A DNA stretch of 64,000 nucleotides from Amnibacterium endophyticum (GCF_042680685.1 NZ_JBHUEA010000010.1:38451-102450); one strand, 5' to 3'; positions 8,431-17,794 are shown, numbered from the stretch's first letter. The notes: generated from the sequence alone by a model not told the origin. Made by a program: numbers and translations.

Positions 8431-9147
8431 GTGACCGCCGAGTTCCGCAGCACCATGACCGTCGAGCTCGTCCGAGCCGCGGCGCGCGACGCCGACGTGC
8501 TGTTCGCCGCCCGCGTCTCCACGCAGGGGGAGCAGACCCTCGAGACCGCCCAGGCGGAGGCGCAGGGCCGCGACCGCGGCCTGATCAACTACCTGATGCG
8601 CGACCGCCACGGGTCGCCGTTCGAGCACAACTCGATGACCTTCTACGTGCAGGCGCCGATCTTCGTGTTCCGCGAGTTCATGCGCCACCGGCTCGCGTCC
8701 TACAACGAGGAGTCCGGCCGATACCGCGAGCTGCAGCCGGTCTTCTACGTCCCGGACACGGACCGGAACCTCGTCCAGGTCGGCAAGCCCGGCGCCTACG
8801 AGTTCCTGCCCGGCACGCCCGAGCAGCACGGGCTGGTCGACGAGGCGGTGCGCGCGCAGTCCGTCGCCGCCTACGACGCATATCGCGCGATGCTCGACGC
8901 CGGGGTGGCGCGCGAGGTGGCACGCATCGTGCTGCCGCTGAACCTGTACTCGTCGATGTACGTGACGATGAACGCCCGCGCGCTCATGAACTTCCTGTCG
9001 CTGCGCACGAAGCACCCCGACGCGAAGGTGCCGTCGTTCCCGCAGCGGGAGATCGAGCTGGTCGCCGAGGCGATGGAGTCGCACTGGGCGCGGCTGATGC
9101 CCCTGACCCACGCCGCCTTCACCGGCAACGGCCGCATCGCCCCCTGA
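8431..9147 (+). CDS. thyX: FAD-dependent thymidylate synthase
   Basis: 238 residues. ThyX methylates dUMP with methylene-tetrahydrofolate, FAD and NADPH. The signature RHRxxSxNxxSxR is at residues 85-97 (RHRLASYNEESGR). Length is close to the mycobacterial enzyme. TAGCCT at 8417-8422 precedes the GTG by 8 nt with no Shine-Dalgarno sequence, so translation is probably leaderless. It sits upstream of dapA on the same strand, a pairing seen in many actinobacteria; the 55-bp gap carries a separate dapA promoter. Confidence 0.96.
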   Translation: MTAEFRSTMTVELVRAAARDADVLFAARVSTQGEQTLETAQAEAQGRDRGLINYLMRDRHGSPFEHNSMTFYVQAPIFVFREFMRHRLASYNEESGRYRELQPVFYVPDTDRNLVQVGKPGAYEFLPGTPEQHGLVDEAVRAQSVAAYDAYRAMLDAGVAREVARIVLPLNLYSSMYVTMNARALMNFLSLRTKHPDAKVPSFPQREIELVAEAMESHWARLMPLTHAAFTGNGRIAP

Positions 9148-9202
9148 CCGCCCGTCCGAGCGGCGAGTGGGCCGGGGAGGCGCCCCGGTAGGGTTCTGGA
9201 CC

Positions 9203-10171
9203 GTGCCCGAGAACCCCTTCGGCCAGGTGCTCGTCGCCCTGGTGACCCCGTTCACGGCCGACGGCGAGGTCGACTGGCCGGCGGTCGAGCGCCACGTCGA
9301 CTCGGTGATCAGCGCGGGCGCCGACGGCATCGTCGTGTCCGGCACCACCGGCGAGACCAGCACGCTCACCGACCCGGAGAAGCTGCGGCTCGTCGAGGTC
9401 GCCCGCGACGTCGCCTCGGGCCGGGCGAAGATCATCCAGGGCGGCGGCTCGAACGAGACCGCGCACGCCATCGAGCTCTACAAGAAGTCGGCGCACGCGA
9501 GCGACGGCGTGATGATCGTGACGCCGTACTACAACAAGCCGACGCAGGCGGGGCTGCTGACCCACTTCCGCATGGTCGCGGACGCCACCGACCTGCCAGT
9601 GATCCTCTACGACATCCCCGGGCGGACCGGGGTGCCGATCCGCTACGAGACGATCCTGCGCGCCGCGAAGCACCCGAACATCGTCGCCGTGAAGGACGCG
9701 AAGGGCGACTTCAGCGAGGTCAGCCGGGTGCTGAACCAGACCGACCTGCTCTACTTCTCGGGCGACGACGCGAACGTCCTGCCGCACCTGTCCATCGGGG
9801 CGTCGGGCCTGATCGGCGTGACGGCGAACATCGCCGCCGCGCCCTACCGGCGCATCGTGGACGCGGTGAACGCGGGCGACCTGGCGGCTGCGACGGCGCA
9901 GCACCGCCTGCTCGAGCCGCTCGTCCGGGCGGTGATGTCGCAGGTGCCCGGTACGGTCGCGGCGAAGTACGTGCTGCACGGGCTGGGCCGCATCGGCAGC
10001 CCCCGCGTGCGGCTGCCCCTGGTGGGGCCGGAGGAGGCGGAGGCCGCGGTGATCGAGGACGAGCTGGCGCTGGTGCACGGCGTGGAGGGGGCGGACTTCC
10101 GCAACTTCCGCCCCGACCGCAACGCGGCCGCGGGCGGCGCGCTGCCCAAGGTCGCGGGGACCACGCGATGA
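9203..10171 (+). CDS. dapA: 4-hydroxy-tetrahydrodipicolinate synthase
   Basis: 322 residues. DapA condenses pyruvate with aspartate semialdehyde, the first committed step to diaminopimelate and lysine. Visible motifs: SGTTGETSTL (residues 46-55), YDIPGRTG with Tyr137, and VAVKDAKGD with the Schiff-base Lys164. I start at the GTG at 9203, 8 nt after TAGGGT (9189-9194), rather than at the upstream frame extension, because the family N-terminus begins around FGQVLVALVTPF. The stop overlaps the RNase J start (ATGA), so the two are translated together. Confidence 0.95.
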   Translation: MPENPFGQVLVALVTPFTADGEVDWPAVERHVDSVISAGADGIVVSGTTGETSTLTDPEKLRLVEVARDVASGRAKIIQGGGSNETAHAIELYKKSAHASDGVMIVTPYYNKPTQAGLLTHFRMVADATDLPVILYDIPGRTGVPIRYETILRAAKHPNIVAVKDAKGDFSEVSRVLNQTDLLYFSGDDANVLPHLSIGASGLIGVTANIAAAPYRRIVDAVNAGDLAAATAQHRLLEPLVRAVMSQVPGTVAAKYVLHGLGRIGSPRVRLPLVGPEEAEAAVIEDELALVHGVEGADFRNFRPDRNAAAGGALPKVAGTTR

Positions 10172-11844
10172 CCCGCACGCTGCAGGACCCGGCGCCGGTG
10201 AAGGCGGGCGTGCTCCGCGTCGTGCCCCTCGGCGGCCTCGGCGAGGTCGGCCGCAACATGACCGTGTTCGAGATCGACGGCAAGCTGCTGATCGTCGACT
10301 GCGGGGTGCTGTTCCCGGAGACGGACCAGCCGGGTGTCGACCTGATCCTCCCGGACTTCGCCCCGATCCGGGACCGACTCGACGACGTGCTCGGCATCGT
10401 GCTCACGCACGGCCACGAGGACCACATCGGCGCGGTGCCGTACCTGCTCAAGCTGAAGCAGGACATCCCGGTGCTCGGGTCGGCGCTCACGCTCGGGCTC
10501 ATCGAGGCGAAGCTCGACGAGCACCGCATCAAGCCGTACACCTTGACGGTGCAGGAAGGGCAGCTGGAGCGTCTCGGCCCGTTCGAGCTCGAGTTCATCG
10601 CGGTCAACCACTCGATCCCGGACGCGCTCGCGGTCGCCATCCGCACCTCGGCGGGCACGGTGCTGCACACCGGCGACTTCAAGATGGACCAGCTGCCGCT
10701 CGACGGCCGGCTGACGGACCTGCGCGCCTTCGCCCGGCTGGGGGAGCAGGGCGTCGACCTCTTCCTCTGCGACTCGACCAACGCGGACGTGCCGGGCTTC
10801 ACGCCCCTCGAGCGGGCCATCGGCCCCGTGCTCGACGACGTGATCCGCCGGGCGCCCCGACGGGTGATCGTCGCGAGCTTCTCGAGCCACGTCCACCGCG
10901 TGCAGCAGGTGCTCGACGCCGCGACGAACAACGGGCGGAAGGTCGCGCTCCTCGGCCGCAGCATGGTCCGCAACATGCGGATCGCGTCGCAGCTCGGCTA
11001 CCTCCAGGTGCCGGACGACGTGCTCGTCGACCTGAAGCGGGCCGCGCAGCTGCCGGACGACGAGGTCGTCTACATGTCCACGGGCAGCCAGGGCGAGCCG
11101 ATGGCGGTGCTGTCCCGGATGGCGAACCTCGAGCACTCGATCGAGATCGGCGAGGGCGACACGGTGATCCTCGCCTCGAGCCTGATCCCGGGCAACGAGA
11201 ACGCGGTGTACCGCGTGATCAACGGGCTGACGAAGCTCGGCGCGAACGTGGTGCACAAGGGCAACGCGAAGGTCCACGTGTCCGGCCACGCGGCCGCCGG
11301 CGAGCTGCAGTACGTCTACAACATCCTGAAGCCGAGGAACGCGATGCCGGTGCACGGCGAGGCGCGGCACCAGAAGGCGAACGCGCAGATCGCGATGGAC
11401 ACCGGGCTCCCGGAGGATCGCGTGCTGATCGTCGACAACGGCACGGCGGTCGACCTGGTCGACGGCGTCGCCCGGGTCGCCGGGCAGTACGACCTCGGCT
11501 TCGTCTACGTGGACGGCTCGAGCGTCGGCACGATCACCGACGCGGACCTGAAGGACCGCCGCGTGCTGGCGGAGGAGGGCTTCATCTCGATCTTCGTGGC
11601 GATCGACCCCGCGAGCGGACGCGCGGTCGTCGGACCGGAGATCCACGCCCGCGGCTTCGCGGAGGACGACGAGGTGTTCGAGAAGGTGCGGCCGCAGATC
11701 GTCGCCGCCCTGCTCGAGGCCGGCGGCAACGGCACGACGGACCTGCACGCGTACAGCCAGGTCGTGCGCCGCGTCGTCGGCCGCTGGGTCAACACGAAGC
11801 ACCGACGCCGCCCGATGATCGTCCCGGTGATCGTCGGCGCCTGA
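10168..11844 (+). CDS. rnj: ribonuclease J
   Basis: 558-residue metallo-beta-lactamase/beta-CASP RNase with 5'-exo- and endonuclease activity in mRNA decay and rRNA processing. The zinc motif HGHEDH is at residues 81-86; further metal ligands are in HTGDFK, CDSTN and the SGHA and PVHGE segments of the C-terminal half. ATGA overlap with dapA gives coupled translation, an arrangement conserved in many actinobacteria. Full length, no unusual insert. A GC-rich hairpin follows the stop. Confidence 0.95.
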   Translation: MTRTLQDPAPVKAGVLRVVPLGGLGEVGRNMTVFEIDGKLLIVDCGVLFPETDQPGVDLILPDFAPIRDRLDDVLGIVLTHGHEDHIGAVPYLLKLKQDIPVLGSALTLGLIEAKLDEHRIKPYTLTVQEGQLERLGPFELEFIAVNHSIPDALAVAIRTSAGTVLHTGDFKMDQLPLDGRLTDLRAFARLGEQGVDLFLCDSTNADVPGFTPLERAIGPVLDDVIRRAPRRVIVASFSSHVHRVQQVLDAATNNGRKVALLGRSMVRNMRIASQLGYLQVPDDVLVDLKRAAQLPDDEVVYMSTGSQGEPMAVLSRMANLEHSIEIGEGDTVILASSLIPGNENAVYRVINGLTKLGANVVHKGNAKVHVSGHAAAGELQYVYNILKPRNAMPVHGEARHQKANAQIAMDTGLPEDRVLIVDNGTAVDLVDGVARVAGQYDLGFVYVDGSSVGTITDADLKDRRVLAEEGFISIFVAIDPASGRAVVGPEIHARGFAEDDEVFEKVRPQIVAALLEAGGNGTTDLHAYSQVVRRVVGRWVNTKHRRRPMIVPVIVGA

Positions 11845-11852
11845 GGCCGGGA

Positions 11853-11879
11853 CCGGGTCCGGGTCTTGCCCGGATCCGG
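11853..11879 (+). terminator. hairpin downstream of RNase J gene
   Basis: Arms 11853-11863 and 11869-11879 pair over 11 bp with one G-T wobble around a 5-nt loop, beginning 8 nt after the stop codon. No T tract. Likely terminator for dapA-rnj. Confidence 0.5.
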
Positions 11880-11895
11880 ATCTCCTCCTGATCTG

Positions 11896-11909
11896 CAACC
11901 TGATGGTTG
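11896..11909. promoter_or_regulatory. ArsR-type operator palindrome overlapping a remnant start codon
   Basis: CAACC-TGAT-GGTTG is an inverted repeat that includes the ATG of the ArsR remnant (11903). Palindromes of this CAACC/GGTTG form at or just before the start codon are typical of ArsR regulators paired with AHSA1/SRPBCC genes, from general family knowledge. It appears to have outlived the gene it controlled. Confidence 0.5.
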
Positions 11910-12149
11910 AAGATGTGGAGCCGACGCAGGCGGAGATCGACCGGATCTACCACGCGCTCGCGGACGCGACCCGGCGGGACATCCTCGCCCGGGTGGCCGG
12001 CCACGTTCCTCGATTACGACTTCACGGCGGGTGGGCGCTCGCACTGCGTCACGACCGGCCCGGCCGGCGAGCGCGCCCACGGGGTGTGGCGCATCGTCGA
12101 GATCGATCGGCCGTCGTCCTTCCTGCTCGAGGACGCCGTCACGGCCTGA
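11903..12149 (+). pseudogene. fused remnant of an ArsR regulator and an AHSA1/SRPBCC gene
   Basis: From 11903 the frame reads an ArsR winged-helix N-terminus (IDRIYHALADATRRDIL) for about 33 residues. It breaks at about 12000, and in the next frame (+1) the sequence continues as an internal piece of an AHSA1/SRPBCC domain (LDYDFTAGGRSHCVTTGP, then ERAHGVWRIVEIDRP) until a stop at 12149. Both domains lack most of their length. The simplest reading is an internal deletion joining a former arsR-ahsa1 gene pair, leaving a non-functional scar between rnj and ftsK. I see no reading frame that would make one sensible protein. Confidence 0.7.
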
Positions 12150-12154
12150 CCGTC

Positions 12155-12184
12155 GGGACGCCCCCCGTGTTCGGGGGGCGTCCC
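12155..12184 (+). terminator. perfect 13-bp hairpin before ftsK
   Basis: gggacgccccccg (12155-12167) and cggggggcgtccc (12172-12184) form a perfect stem with a tgtt loop, immediately after the ArsR/AHSA1 scar and about 30 bp before the ftsK promoter. It probably ended the lost operon and still insulates ftsK. Confidence 0.75.
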
Positions 12185-12224
12185 CCTCCTCCCTCGGGCG
12201 GGGGGCCGTGCCTAGCCTGGAGCC

Positions 12225-15107
12225 ATGGCTGCGACTTCCGGCAAGGGCGGGGCCCGCGCGACGACCGCTCGCAGCGCGGGCACGACGACCCGCACGCGGG
12301 CGGGCTCGGGGCGGGCGCGCACGCCCGCGAACCGCACGAAGGCGTACCCGGCGGGGGCGCAGCAGGACACGATGGCCACCCGGGCCTACCTCGGGCTCGC
12401 GCACGTGGCGGGCGGCGCGGCCCGCACCTTCGGGCCCGAGACCCTGCAGCGGGAGCAGCGCCGCGACGGCGTGCCCTTCCTGCTGATGCTGCTCGCGGTG
12501 GCGGGCGGCGCCGTCGAGTGGTTCCTGCAGACGAACACGATCGCCCACGCCCTGCACCTCTACTCCTTCGGCGGGCTCTTCGGGCAGATCTCGGTCGGCA
12601 TGCCGGTGCTCATGGCGCTGCTGGCCTTCTGGCTGTTCCGGCACCCGCCGTCGGTCCACGACAACCGGCGGATCGGGATCGGCACCGCGATGCTGCTCGT
12701 GGGCGCCGCGGCGGTCGCGCAGCTGGTGAACGGGCTGCCGCAGCCGTCGCAGGGCGTCGAGGCCCTCGCGGCCGGCGGCGGCGTGGCCGGCTGGCTCTTC
12801 ACGGCCCCGCTCGTGCTGCTCGGCGGCGGCACGACGCTCCCCGGCGCGCTCGCGGCCGTCCTGCTCGTGCTCAGCGCCTTCGTGCTGACGAAGACCCCGC
12901 CGACGCGCGTGCCGCAGCGCCTGCGCGACGGCTACCGCTACCTGTTCGACGCCGGGCCGTCGCCCGAGCCCGAGCCCGCGGCGCCCAGGCGGAGGCGCGG
13001 TCGGAAGGACGAGGAGCCCGCTCCCGACGCGGTGGGGGAGGACCTGCACGGCGCCGACCTCGCGGGGCTCGGCCTCGAGGAGACCGAGGTGGAGGACCGC
13101 AGCGCGTCCGGCATCCGCGGCATGGTCCGACGGGTCATGGGCAAGCGCGGCGCCCTCGAGCAGGCCGAGCCGGAGCCGCCGCGGGAGGGGGACCCGGCGT
13201 ACGACACCCCGCTGATCGGCGAGAGCGCTCGCACCGGAGCGCCCGCCCCCGCGCCCGGCGAGCTCTCCTCGCTGCTGGTCTCGGGACCCGTCGCCGAGAC
13301 GCCGGCGCCTGCTGCGCCGGAGCCGGCGGAGCCCCAGGAGGGCGAGGAGGGCGAGTTCGGGTTCCTGTCGCTCGAGGAGCTGATGGCGGGCAAGACGCAG
13401 CCGCCGGCCGCAGCCGCAGCCGCGCCCTCGCCCGCGTTCACCGCTCCCGCCGCCGTCGAGACGCCGACGGCCGAGGCGGCGCCGGCGGCCGCACCCGAGG
13501 ACGCCCCGGAGGAGGACCAGGGCTTCCGCGCCCAGGCCCCCGCCGGTGCCTACCGGCTGCCGCCGGAGCACGTGCTGGCGCCCGGCACCCCGCCGAAGGC
13601 GAGGAGCGAGGCGAACGAGCGGATCAAGGCGGCCCTGCAGGGCGTGCTCGACGAGTTCAAGGTCGACGCGAGGGCGACCGACTACCTGCGCGGCCCCACC
13701 GTCACCCGCTACGAGGTCGAGCTCGGGCCCGGGGTGAAGGTGGAGAAGGTCACCGCGCTCGCGAAGAACCTCTCGTACGCCGTCGCCTCCAACGAGGTCC
13801 GCATCCTCTCGCCGATCCCCGGCAAGAGCGCCATCGGCGTCGAGATCCCCAACGAGGACAAGGAGATCGTCAGCCTCGGCGACATCCTGCGGTCCCCGGC
13901 GGCGCGCAAGTCGCCGCACCCGATGACGATCGGCGTCGGCAAGGACGTCGAGGGCGGGCACGTCGTGGCGAACCTCGCCAAGATGCCCCACCTGCTCGTC
14001 GCGGGCGCGACCGGCGCGGGCAAGTCCTCGTTCGTCAACTCGATGATCACGAGCCTGCTGATGCGCGCGACGCCCTCCGAGGTGCGCATGGTGATGGTCG
14101 ACCCCAAGCGCGTCGAGCTCACCGCGTACGAGGGCGTCCCGCACCTGATCACGCCCATCATCACGAACCCGAAGAAGGCGGCCGAGGCGCTGCAGTGGGT
14201 CGTGAAGGAGATGGACATGCGGTACGACGACCTGTCGTCGTTCGGCTTCCGCCACATCGACGACTTCAACCGGGCGGTCGCCGCCGGGGAGATACGGCTG
14301 CCGCCGGAGTCGAAGCGCAAGCTCGCCGCCTACCCGTACCTCCTGGTGGTCGTCGACGAGCTGGCCGACCTGATGATGGTCGCGCCGCGCGACGTCGAGG
14401 ACTCGATCGTCCGCATCACGCAGCTCGCCCGAGCCGCCGGCATCCACCTGGTGCTCGCGACGCAGCGGCCCTCCGTCGACGTGGTCACGGGCCTCATCAA
14501 GGCGAACGTGCCGAGCCGCCTCGCGTTCGCGGTCAGCTCGTCGACCGACAGCCGGGTCATCCTCGACAAGGTCGGCGCGGACAAGCTGCTCGGTCAGGGC
14601 GACGGGCTCTTCCTGCCGATGGGCTCCGCGAACCCGATGCGCATCCAGGGCGCCTGGGTGAACGAGTCCGAGATCGCCGCCGTCGTGCAGCACGTCAAGA
14701 ACCAGGCCCGCCCCGACTACCGCGAGGACGTCGAGGAGGTCGTGCCGACCAAGGAGATCGACGGCGACATCGGCGACGACCTCGAGCTGCTGCTCGCCGC
14801 CGTCGAGCAGGTCGTGACGACCCAGTTCGGCTCGACGTCGATGCTGCAGCGCAAGCTGCGGGTCGGGTTCGCCAAGGCCGGCCGCCTGATGGACCTGATG
14901 GAGTCGCGGAAGATCGTCGGCCCGTCGGAGGGCTCGAAGGCGCGCGACGTGCTCGTCACCGCCGACCAGCTGCCGGAGACGCTCGCCGCCATCCGCGGCA
15001 TGCCGGGCAACGGCGCGGGCGGCGGCAAGGTCGCGCTCGACTACTTCGACGACGACGCGCCGGGGGAGGACTCGGAGGACGCCTGGTCGCTCACGGACCG
15101 CGAGTGA
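12225..15107 (+). CDS. ftsK: DNA translocase FtsK/SpoIIIE
   Basis: 960-residue septal DNA pump that clears chromosomes from the division site. A basic N-terminal tail is followed by about four membrane helices (residues 85-230), a long Pro/Glu/Ala-rich linker (250-440), the RecA-like motor with Walker A GATGAGKSSF near residue 595 and Walker B LVVVDELADL, and a C-terminal gamma winged helix (850-920). The ATG lies 6 nt after TAGCCT (12213-12218), suggesting a leaderless mRNA. Normal length and domain order. Confidence 0.95.
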   Translation: MAATSGKGGARATTARSAGTTTRTRAGSGRARTPANRTKAYPAGAQQDTMATRAYLGLAHVAGGAARTFGPETLQREQRRDGVPFLLMLLAVAGGAVEWFLQTNTIAHALHLYSFGGLFGQISVGMPVLMALLAFWLFRHPPSVHDNRRIGIGTAMLLVGAAAVAQLVNGLPQPSQGVEALAAGGGVAGWLFTAPLVLLGGGTTLPGALAAVLLVLSAFVLTKTPPTRVPQRLRDGYRYLFDAGPSPEPEPAAPRRRRGRKDEEPAPDAVGEDLHGADLAGLGLEETEVEDRSASGIRGMVRRVMGKRGALEQAEPEPPREGDPAYDTPLIGESARTGAPAPAPGELSSLLVSGPVAETPAPAAPEPAEPQEGEEGEFGFLSLEELMAGKTQPPAAAAAAPSPAFTAPAAVETPTAEAAPAAAPEDAPEEDQGFRAQAPAGAYRLPPEHVLAPGTPPKARSEANERIKAALQGVLDEFKVDARATDYLRGPTVTRYEVELGPGVKVEKVTALAKNLSYAVASNEVRILSPIPGKSAIGVEIPNEDKEIVSLGDILRSPAARKSPHPMTIGVGKDVEGGHVVANLAKMPHLLVAGATGAGKSSFVNSMITSLLMRATPSEVRMVMVDPKRVELTAYEGVPHLITPIITNPKKAAEALQWVVKEMDMRYDDLSSFGFRHIDDFNRAVAAGEIRLPPESKRKLAAYPYLLVVVDELADLMMVAPRDVEDSIVRITQLARAAGIHLVLATQRPSVDVVTGLIKANVPSRLAFAVSSSTDSRVILDKVGADKLLGQGDGLFLPMGSANPMRIQGAWVNESEIAAVVQHVKNQARPDYREDVEEVVPTKEIDGDIGDDLELLLAAVEQVVTTQFGSTSMLQRKLRVGFAKAGRLMDLMESRKIVGPSEGSKARDVLVTADQLPETLAAIRGMPGNGAGGGKVALDYFDDDAPGEDSEDAWSLTDRE

Positions 15108-15123
15108 GGACGGGTGGCGCCCG

Positions 15124-16482
15124 TCAGGCGCCGCCCGACGCCGCGAGCCGTCGCCGCACCTCCTGCGCCATCGCGCGGAACCGGTCCCGCTCGACGTCGG
15201 CGTAGTCCTCGGCCTCCACGCTCGCGGTCAGCAGCCGCAGCTCGTCGGTGATCGCCGCGCGGACCTCCGCGGGGCGCGCCTCCGTCGCGACCTCCTGCAG
15301 CAGGTGGTGGAGGCGGACGACCGTGTCGAGGTCCCCGGCGCCGTAGCGGCGGATCTGCGTCAGCGACGCGCTGACCGCGGACGCGTAGTCGGCGCGGCGC
15401 GGGGCGAGGCGCGGGACGCCCTCGGCGTCGACGAGGGACGGCGGGGTCGGCGGCATGTCGCGCAGCCGGACCAGGATCGAGGCGATGTGCCCCAGGGCGT
15501 GCACCGCCGTCGTCGGGTCGTTCACGCCGGGGGAGAGGGCCTTCGCGGCGATGTCGACCATCTGCTGGACGCCGAAGAGGTAGTCCTGCGCGCTCGTCCG
15601 CTCGTACCGGACGGAGTAGGCCTTCACCAGGTCCGACGCGGCGTCCTCCGACGGCTCCGGCTGCACCCGCAGCAGCGGCAGCCCCTCGATGACGTGGCCG
15701 CCCACGTCGTGCAGCTCCTCGACGCGCAGGTCGTGCCGCGCCGCCGTGCGCAGCAGGCGGCCCCGGTCGACGCTGCTGATGAACCCGCTGCGGGTCGCCT
15801 GCACGACCGGCGCCCACGCCGGCAGGTCGAGGCGCTGCTGCGAGGACTCCTCGTCGCGGATCTCGCCCTCGACGACCTCGATCGCCTCGACGGTGTCCTC
15901 GTGCACCTCCTTCAGCATCGTCTCCACGCGCAGCTGCGCGGCGAGGTGCGCGAGGAACAGCACGAGCGTGATCACGCTGACGAGGGCGAGCACGAAGGCG
16001 AAGCTGATCGCGATCCTCGGCACGAAGGTCGAGTCGATGCTGGCCAGGTTGTCGGTCCGCACGGCGCGCAGCACGGTCAGGGCGTACGCGAAGGTGCCGA
16101 GGAAGACCGCGAGCGTGCCGTGCACGAAGCCGTCGCGCGCGAAGGTGCGCAGCAGCCGCGGCGAGGCCTGGCTGCTCGCCAGCTGGAAGGCGACCACCGT
16201 GAGGGAGAAGGTGAGCGACGTCGCGGTGATGAGCGCGCCGATGATCGAGCCGAGGACCGCGCGGGCCGTGTCCGCGTCGCCGTCGAAGACGAAGGTGCGC
16301 ATCCGGGACGGGAAGTGGGTGCCGATCGCGAGGTCGAGCTGCGAGAGCGCGACGCCGAGGGCGACCGCGACGACCACGGCCAGCGCCGGCACCGGCCAGA
16401 GGCGGGCCTGCAGGGCCTCGCGCGCGCTGGCGAGCCGGGCGCGCGTCCTGCTGCCGCGGGCACGACTGGAGGCGGAGACCAT
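15124..16482 (-). CDS. DUF2254 family membrane protein
   Basis: 452 residues. The N-terminal third carries four predicted membrane helices (including ALAVVVAVALGVALS and ALITATSLTFSLTVVAF, then two more around 120-180); the soluble remainder matches the DUF2254 pattern, with QLASSQASPRLLRTF and SPGVNDPTTAVHAL as its most conserved blocks. Function unknown; the family is widespread in actinobacteria and proteobacteria. Start set at the ATG at 16482, where family similarity begins. It is convergent with ftsK and divergent from pgsA. Confidence 0.87.
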   Translation of the reverse strand: MVSASSRARGSRTRARLASAREALQARLWPVPALAVVVAVALGVALSQLDLAIGTHFPSRMRTFVFDGDADTARAVLGSIIGALITATSLTFSLTVVAFQLASSQASPRLLRTFARDGFVHGTLAVFLGTFAYALTVLRAVRTDNLASIDSTFVPRIAISFAFVLALVSVITLVLFLAHLAAQLRVETMLKEVHEDTVEAIEVVEGEIRDEESSQQRLDLPAWAPVVQATRSGFISSVDRGRLLRTAARHDLRVEELHDVGGHVIEGLPLLRVQPEPSEDAASDLVKAYSVRYERTSAQDYLFGVQQMVDIAAKALSPGVNDPTTAVHALGHIASILVRLRDMPPTPPSLVDAEGVPRLAPRRADYASAVSASLTQIRRYGAGDLDTVVRLHHLLQEVATEARPAEVRAAITDELRLLTASVEAEDYADVERDRFRAMAQEVRRRLAASGGA

Positions 16483-16572
16483 CCGGCCATCCTGGCGGAC
16501 CCGCTTCGGGAGGGCACCGGGTGTCGAGGCCCGCAGCCCGCCCGCGAGTACCCTCGGGAGCCGGGAGGCGCG

Positions 16573-17172
16573 ATGTCCGAGACGGTGAGGCCGAGGATCC
16601 TGCGCGCCGGCGAAGGGCCCGTCTCCACGTGGAGCGCCCCGAACCTGATCTGCATCGTGCGGATCCTGCTCGTGCCGGTGTTCGTCGCGATGTTCCTCGC
16701 AGGGCTCGACGATGTCGCGCTGCGCTGGTGGGCGACCCTGCTGTTCGTCGTCACGATCGCGACGGACAGCGTCGACGGTCACCTGGCGCGCAGCCGGAAC
16801 CTCGTGACCGACCTCGGGAAGATCCTCGACCCGATCGCCGACAAGGCGATCACCGGGGCCGCGCTCGTCGTCCTGTCCGCGGCCGGCGAGCTGCCCTGGT
16901 GGGTGACGGCGATCATCCTGCTGCGCGAGGTCGGCATCACGGTCTACCGCTTCGCGGTGCTGTCGAAGCGGGTCATCCCCGCGTCGAAGGGCGGGAAGCT
17001 GAAGACGGTGCTGCAGTCGGTCGCGATCACGCTCGCGCTCGCGCCCTTCCCCGCGCTGCTCGGGGACTGGGTGGACGTGGTGAACGCGGTCCTCATGTCC
17101 GCCGCCTTCCTCGTCACGGTCGTCACCGGGGTGCAGTACCTGATCGACGACCGCCGGCTGAACGCCCGGTGA
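16573..17172 (+). CDS. pgsA: CDP-alcohol phosphatidyltransferase, probable phosphatidylglycerophosphate synthase
   Basis: 199-residue membrane enzyme that joins CDP-diacylglycerol to an alcohol phosphate, making phosphatidylglycerol phosphate. The CDP-alcohol motif D-x2-D-G-x2-A-R-x8-G-x3-D-x3-D is complete in DSVDGHLARSRNLVTDLG followed by ILDPIADK. Several membrane helices. Start ATG follows GGGAGG at 4 nt. The pgsA-cinA-clgR-recA order is the standard actinobacterial arrangement, which supports the PgsA assignment. Its stop overlaps cinA by 4 bp. Confidence 0.93.
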   Translation: MSETVRPRILRAGEGPVSTWSAPNLICIVRILLVPVFVAMFLAGLDDVALRWWATLLFVVTIATDSVDGHLARSRNLVTDLGKILDPIADKAITGAALVVLSAAGELPWWVTAIILLREVGITVYRFAVLSKRVIPASKGGKLKTVLQSVAITLALAPFPALLGDWVDVVNAVLMSAAFLVTVVTGVQYLIDDRRLNAR

Positions 17173-17651
17173 CCGCCGAGGCGGTCCTCGCCCTGCTCGC
17201 GCCGCGGGGGCAGCGGCTCGCCGTCGCCGAGTCCCTCACCGGCGGGCTGCTGACGGACGCCTTCGTGCGCGTGCCCGGCGCCTCGGCGGTGCTCCTCGGG
17301 GGCGTCGTCGCCTATGAGACCGCCCTGAAGTCGTCGCTGCTCGGGGTCGACCCGGAGCTGCTCGCGGCCGAGGGCCCGGTGCACCCGGAGGTCGCGCGGC
17401 AGATGGCGGCGGGCGTGCGCACGAGGCTCGCGGTGGGCGGCGAGCCGCCGGCGTACGGGCTCGCCACGACGGGCGTCGCGGGGCCCGGGCCGCAGGACGG
17501 CAGGCCCGCGGGGACCGTCCACATCGGGATCGCGACCCCGGAGGGCCTCTTCGCGCTCAGCGCGCGGCTCGGCGGGGATCGCGCGGCCGTGCGCGCCGCG
17601 ACGGTCGGGCTGGCCGTGCGGGGGCTGCTCGACGCCCTGCACGCGGAATAG
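17169..17651 (+). CDS. cinA: CinA-family nicotinamide-nucleotide amidohydrolase domain protein
   Basis: 160 residues, corresponding only to the C-terminal CinA (PncC-like) domain, which deamidates nicotinamide mononucleotide. Motifs: AVAESLTGGLLTDAF near residue 20 and TTGVAGPGPQDGRPAGTVHIG near 100. The N-terminal MoaB-like domain of full CinA is absent, normal for actinobacteria. Coupled to pgsA by a GTGA overlap. Confidence 0.92.
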   Translation: MTAEAVLALLAPRGQRLAVAESLTGGLLTDAFVRVPGASAVLLGGVVAYETALKSSLLGVDPELLAAEGPVHPEVARQMAAGVRTRLAVGGEPPAYGLATTGVAGPGPQDGRPAGTVHIGIATPEGLFALSARLGGDRAAVRAATVGLAVRGLLDALHAE

Positions 17652-17737
17652 GTCGCGTTTCGATCCCGTTACCTCCAGCACGGCGGGCCGGCGGTGTCGC
17701 CATCCGGGCGTAGCGTCGGCTCCGTATCACCAGCGGG

Positions 17738-17761
17738 TACAGTGACCGTCCGCTCACGGCG
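17738..17761 (+). promoter_or_regulatory. promoter and ClgR-type operator
   Basis: A -10 hexamer TACAGT lies at 17738-17743. Just downstream, cgctcacggcg (17751-17761) matches the published ClgR core CGCYNANRGCG from Corynebacterium/Streptomyces at every fixed position, as I recall it. It is 34 nt upstream of the clgR-like start, so autoregulation is likely. Confidence 0.55.
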
Positions 17762-17794
17762 TGGTGGTCATCGATTCGGCAGAAGGAGGGGGAG

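Noticed and set aside
11505..14693. Very long open frame on the minus strand across rnj and ftsK
   Set aside because: Rich in Arg, Asp, His and Val repeats with no domain; it is the usual antisense shadow of GC-rich genes whose sense frames encode clear RNase J and FtsK.
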